DNA of 27,439 bases from CAYGJN01 sp964350135. Its GTDB lineage: Bacteria > Bdellovibrionota > Bacteriovoracia > Bacteriovoracales > Bacteriovoracaceae. The notes beneath the pieces are model-generated. The model worked only from the letters and a program-made list of their open reading frames with translations, searched no databases and was not told where the DNA came from. Location: contig CAYGJN010000022.1 of assembly GCA_964350135.1 (NCBI GenBank), forward strand, positions 1 through 27,439, read 5' to 3'. This document shows positions 24,936 to 27,439 of this stretch, in pieces (within the stretch, counting starts at the first letter, position 1; each line of letters begins with the position of its first letter). The translations under genes and the position numbers were made by a program.

Positions 24936-24964
24936 TTGCCCAATCTAGCAAGCAAACTTATATT
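24936..24964 (+). promoter_or_regulatory. Sigma-70-type promoter for gmd-fcl
   Basis: TTGCCC (24936-24941), a 17-base spacer and TATATT (24959-24964) predict transcription from about 24971 and a leader of about 59 bases before the gmd ATG at 25030. The hexamers and spacing are nearly the same as in the minus-strand promoter at 13919-13947. Confidence 0.5.
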
Positions 24965-24999
24965 GATTTTAACGCAGATCTTAATTTGAAAGGGTGGAC

Positions 25000-25020
25000 G
25001 TACCTTTTGAGAGTTGGTAC
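25000..25020 (+). other. Short inverted repeat in the gmd leader
   Basis: GTACC (25000-25004) and GGTAC (25016-25020) could form a 5-bp stem with an 11-base loop, ending 9 bases before the gmd ATG. This is close to where a ribosome would bind, so it could affect initiation. A stem this short may be chance. Confidence 0.2.
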
Positions 25021-25029
25021 TTCATAATA

Positions 25030-26076
25030 ATGAAGAAAAAAGCGTTAATCACTGGAATTACTGGGCAAGATGGATCTTATCTTGCAGAACTTTTACTTGA
25101 TAAAGGCTATGAGGTACACGGCATTAAAAGACGTTCCTCCTCCTTTAATACACATAGAGTAGACCATCTTTATATTGATCCACATAAAGCTACAAATTTC
25201 TTTCTTCACTATGGAGATCTTGCAGACTCAACAAACCTAATACGATTAGTTCAAGAAATTAAGCCTGATGAAATTTATAACCTCGGGGCCATGAGCCATG
25301 TAAAAGTTTCTTTTGACTCACCTGAGTATACTGCCAACGTAGACGCTGTTGGAACATTAAGATTACTAGAGGCCATTCGTATTTGCGGCCTTGAAGCTAA
25401 AACAAAATTCTATCAAGCCTCTACTTCTGAACTTTATGGACTCGTTCAAGAGACTCCACAAAGAGAAACAACTCCTTTTTATCCAAGAAGCCCCTACGCT
25501 GTTGCAAAAATGTATGCCTATTGGATCACTGTAAATTACCGTGAGGCCTATAATATGTTTGCCAGTAACGGCATCCTTTTTAATCATGAATCTCCTCGTC
25601 GTGGTGAAACTTTTGTAACGAGAAAAATCACAAGGGCTGTGGCCAGTATTTCAAAAGGTTGGCAAGAATGCCTATACCTTGGAAATATTGATGCAAAAAG
25701 AGACTGGGGTTATGCAAAAGAATACGCTGAAGGCATGTGGATGATGCTTCAAGCTGACAAGCCTGGTGATTATGTATTGGCCACTGGAAGAACAGCATCC
25801 GTTAGAGAATTTGTTGAACTTTGCTTTTCATATGTAGATGTTGATATCAAGTGGAAAGGACAAACTGGATCAATTGATGAAGTTGGCTATTGTGCTAAGA
25901 CAGGAAAAGAACTTGTTAAAGTGGACCCTAAATATTTTAGACCAACCGAGGTTGATCTTTTAATTGGTGACGCCTCTAAAGTTGAAAAAGAGTTAGGCTG
26001 GAAAGCAGAAACCACTCTTGAACAACTTGCCAGTATTATGATGGAAGCAGACCTTGAGGAAAGAAGACGTGACTAA
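25030..26076 (+). CDS. gmd: GDP-mannose 4,6-dehydratase
   Basis: The 348-residue extended SDR starts MKKKALITGITGQDGSYLAE, the near-invariant Gmd N-terminus with the NADP loop (8-15). Arg and Ser residues for the cofactor phosphate follow in KRRSSSFNTHRVDHLY. Catalytic Thr132 and Glu134 lie in STSELYG, and Tyr156/Lys160 in SPYAVAK. FNHESPRRGETFVTRKI is also diagnostic. It converts GDP-D-mannose to GDP-4-keto-6-deoxy-D-mannose in the cytosol, the precursor of GDP-L-fucose, GDP-rhamnose, GDP-perosamine and colitose. The GTG at 24994 is in frame but adds 12 residues not found in the family. The following fcl gene overlaps by 8 bases and sets GDP-L-fucose as the likely product. Confidence 0.96.
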   Translation: MKKKALITGITGQDGSYLAELLLDKGYEVHGIKRRSSSFNTHRVDHLYIDPHKATNFFLHYGDLADSTNLIRLVQEIKPDEIYNLGAMSHVKVSFDSPEYTANVDAVGTLRLLEAIRICGLEAKTKFYQASTSELYGLVQETPQRETTPFYPRSPYAVAKMYAYWITVNYREAYNMFASNGILFNHESPRRGETFVTRKITRAVASISKGWQECLYLGNIDAKRDWGYAKEYAEGMWMMLQADKPGDYVLATGRTASVREFVELCFSYVDVDIKWKGQTGSIDEVGYCAKTGKELVKVDPKYFRPTEVDLLIGDASKVEKELGWKAETTLEQLASIMMEADLEERRRD

Positions 26077-27010
26077 TAAAAGAGCGCTTGTTCTTGGCTC
26101 AACTGGCCTTGTGGGCTCAGCTATAGTTAGAAACCTTCAATCAAAAAACTACTCACATATATTAAGTCCTAAGAGTTCAGAGCTTAGCCTTCTAAACCAA
26201 GCTGATGTTAATCAATATTTTAAAAATGAAAAACCTGAATATGTGTTTATGGCCGCAGCCAAAGTTGGTGGAATCCATGCCAATAATACTTACAGAGCGG
26301 ACTTTATTTTAAATAATCTCTTAATGCAGTCACATGTCTTTGATGCAGCTTTAAATTATAATGTTGAAAAATTTCTTTTTTTAGGAAGTTCTTGTATCTA
26401 TCCAAAGCATTGCGGCCAGCCCATGAAAGAAGAATACTTACTAGAGTCTCCACTAGAGCCTACGAATGAGCCTTACGCTATCGCTAAAATTGCAGGATTA
26501 AAAACCGCTGAAAATATTAGAAGGCAATATGGGAAAATGTTTTTCTCTGCTATGCCAACAAACCTTTATGGCGTAAATGATAATTTTCACCCGGAAAACT
26601 CTCATGTGATTCCAGCATTGATTCAAAGAATGGAAAAGACTATTCAAAACAAAGAAAAAAGCTTTGAGGTGTGGGGAACAGGAAATCCAAAAAGAGAGTT
26701 TCTCTATGTAGATGATCTTGCTGATGCTTGCTCATTTCTTATAGAATCTGATGCCGATCTTCCTTATCATATTAATGTAGGAACAGGGTCTGATGTATCA
26801 ATTAAAGAACTTGCTCTTCTTATAGGAAAGCTTATGGGCTTTGAGGGTGAATTTCATTTTAATACGGATTATCCAGATGGAACCCCTAGAAAGCTTTTAG
26901 ATGTCAGTAAGCTGCATAGTCTTGGATGGAAGCATTCCTATAATCTTAAAGAAGGACTAATAAAGACAATCGACTTTTATAGAAACTCAAAAGACATTCG
27001 CGCTTATTAA
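26069..27010 (+). CDS. fcl: GDP-L-fucose synthase (GDP-4-keto-6-deoxymannose epimerase/reductase)
   Basis: This is a 313-residue SDR. With the GTG at 26069 as residue 1, the catalytic residues fall on the Escherichia coli numbering: Ser107 and Cys109 in GSSCIYPK, Tyr136 and Lys140 in YAIAK, and His179 in ENSHVIP. That agreement, plus GAGGA (26056-26060) 8 bases upstream, supports this start over the TTG at 26054. The cofactor loop is GSTGLVGSAI (10-19), and KVGGIHANNTYRADF is diagnostic. It epimerises C3 and C5 and reduces C4 of GDP-4-keto-6-deoxymannose with NADPH to give GDP-L-fucose. It is coupled to gmd by an 8-base overlap (GTGACTAA), and its stop shares TTAA with the opposing gene. Confidence 0.95.
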   Translation: MTNKRALVLGSTGLVGSAIVRNLQSKNYSHILSPKSSELSLLNQADVNQYFKNEKPEYVFMAAAKVGGIHANNTYRADFILNNLLMQSHVFDAALNYNVEKFLFLGSSCIYPKHCGQPMKEEYLLESPLEPTNEPYAIAKIAGLKTAENIRRQYGKMFFSAMPTNLYGVNDNFHPENSHVIPALIQRMEKTIQNKEKSFEVWGTGNPKREFLYVDDLADACSFLIESDADLPYHINVGTGSDVSIKELALLIGKLMGFEGEFHFNTDYPDGTPRKLLDVSKLHSLGWKHSYNLKEGLIKTIDFYRNSKDIRAY

Positions 27011-27439
27011 TTTATAAGTCTTGCCTGATGACCGACCTTACAGCCTTGAACAAAACCTCGCTTTAAATTCTGTGGAAATGCATAGAATCTTAGAAACCTA
27101 AAATTATTTGTTAAGGCTTCATACGTACCCGTCAATGTATAAGGGTTATTAGTATGAACACGCTTCAATAATTCACTCTGGTTTCCTGTGCTTGATAAAT
27201 TGATGATATGCTCATGTGTCGTAGTTTTGCCAGTAGAGTAATATCCCTTATCATAACCAACATGAAGATTTGCCTCTGGAAAATTAAAAAAGACAATAGC
27301 TTCTTCACCCTCATTGCAAGTAGGAGCAGTGATTGCATACTTTTTACTTACGGGACCTAAAACACCATAGAGAAAAATTAAGCCTACAATCGATGCTGTG
27401 ACAAGGCCTGGAGTAACTAAACTCAAATCATTTTTGTTT
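27007..27439 (-). CDS. Unknown protein with an N-terminal membrane segment, cut by window edge
   Basis: A minus-strand frame of about 143 codons is open to the right edge. A TTG at 27426 could be a start, but the frame continues through it, so the gene probably begins outside the window. Near the visible N-terminus, TASIVGLIFLYGVLGPVS is a likely membrane segment or uncleaved signal anchor. The rest, about 110 residues, is polar and probably periplasmic, containing VFFNFPEANLHVGYDKG and a Thr/His-rich stretch. I do not recognise a family. It is convergent with fcl and shares the four bases TTAA for both stops, so it is not part of the gmd-fcl operon. Confidence 0.6.
   Translation of the reverse strand, partial: NKNDLSLVTPGLVTASIVGLIFLYGVLGPVSKKYAITAPTCNEGEEAIVFFNFPEANLHVGYDKGYYSTGKTTTHEHIINLSSTGNQSELLKRVHTNNPYTLTGTYEALTNNFRFLRFYAFPQNLKRGFVQGCKVGHQARLIN

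Noticed and set aside
1..27439. CRISPR arrays, tRNA/rRNA genes, insertion sequences or long direct repeats
   Set aside because: I saw no repeated spacers, cloverleaf-like segments, transposase motifs or paired terminal repeats when reading both strands.

Overview
The window is about 27 kb of AT-rich bacterial DNA (roughly one third GC by eye). It is packed with genes for a surface glycan: an O-antigen, capsule or glycoprotein glycan. A WaaL/Wzy-type membrane protein, GDP-mannose and UDP-HexNAc nucleotide-sugar enzymes and lipobox lipoproteins point to a Gram-negative cell. The low GC, frequent GTG/TTG starts and lipoprotein style would suit a Bdellovibrionota-like organism (Bacteriovorax/Halobacteriovorax), but that assignment is a guess. 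I see no tRNA, rRNA, CRISPR array or insertion sequence.

Layout. (1) Bases 1-3464, minus strand: a tight operon of a NodU/CmcH-type carbamoyltransferase, an asparagine-synthase-like amidotransferase without its N-terminal Cys, and the first codons of a GT4 glycosyltransferase cut by the window edge. (2) Bases 3592-12588, plus strand: a small lipoprotein, an O-antigen ligase/polymerase-like protein and a methyltransferase; then a free-standing adenylation enzyme, a formyltransferase, a carrier protein and an AAC(3)-family N-acyltransferase; then an ATP-grasp protein and a large GT-B-like protein. Most junctions overlap or touch. (3) Bases 12572-13888, minus strand: a DUF4910-type aminopeptidase-like protein with its own promoter. 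(4) Bases 13984-20437, plus strand: a cytidylyltransferase/class III aminotransferase fusion, an RmlD-like reductase, a NeuB-like synthase with a SAF domain, a GT2 glycosyltransferase, a PseB/FlaA1-like dehydratase and an aldo/keto reductase. Together they look like a non-standard nonulosonate-type (CMP-activated keto-sugar acid) pathway. (5) Bases 20459-24353: a doubtful small minus ORF, a tandem flavodoxin-fold oxidoreductase overlapping an enolase-superfamily enzyme, and a lipoprotein. (6) Bases 24337-27439: a GNAT acetyltransferase (minus), gmd and fcl for GDP-L-fucose (plus), and an unknown membrane-anchored protein running off the right edge (minus).

How it may work together. GDP-fucose and a CMP-activated acidic sugar would be donor sugars. 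The class III aminotransferase domain could supply an amine on a sugar. The adenylation/formyltransferase/carrier-protein set could build an aminoacyl, possibly N-formyl-aminoacyl, thioester. The AAC(3)-type enzyme could move that acyl group onto the amine. The carbamoyltransferase and methyltransferase would add further decoration, and the membrane protein would polymerise or ligate the glycan. The most unusual part is the A-F-PCP set at 6153-8857, which has the composition of an NRPS formylating initiation module but is split into separate proteins inside a glycan locus.
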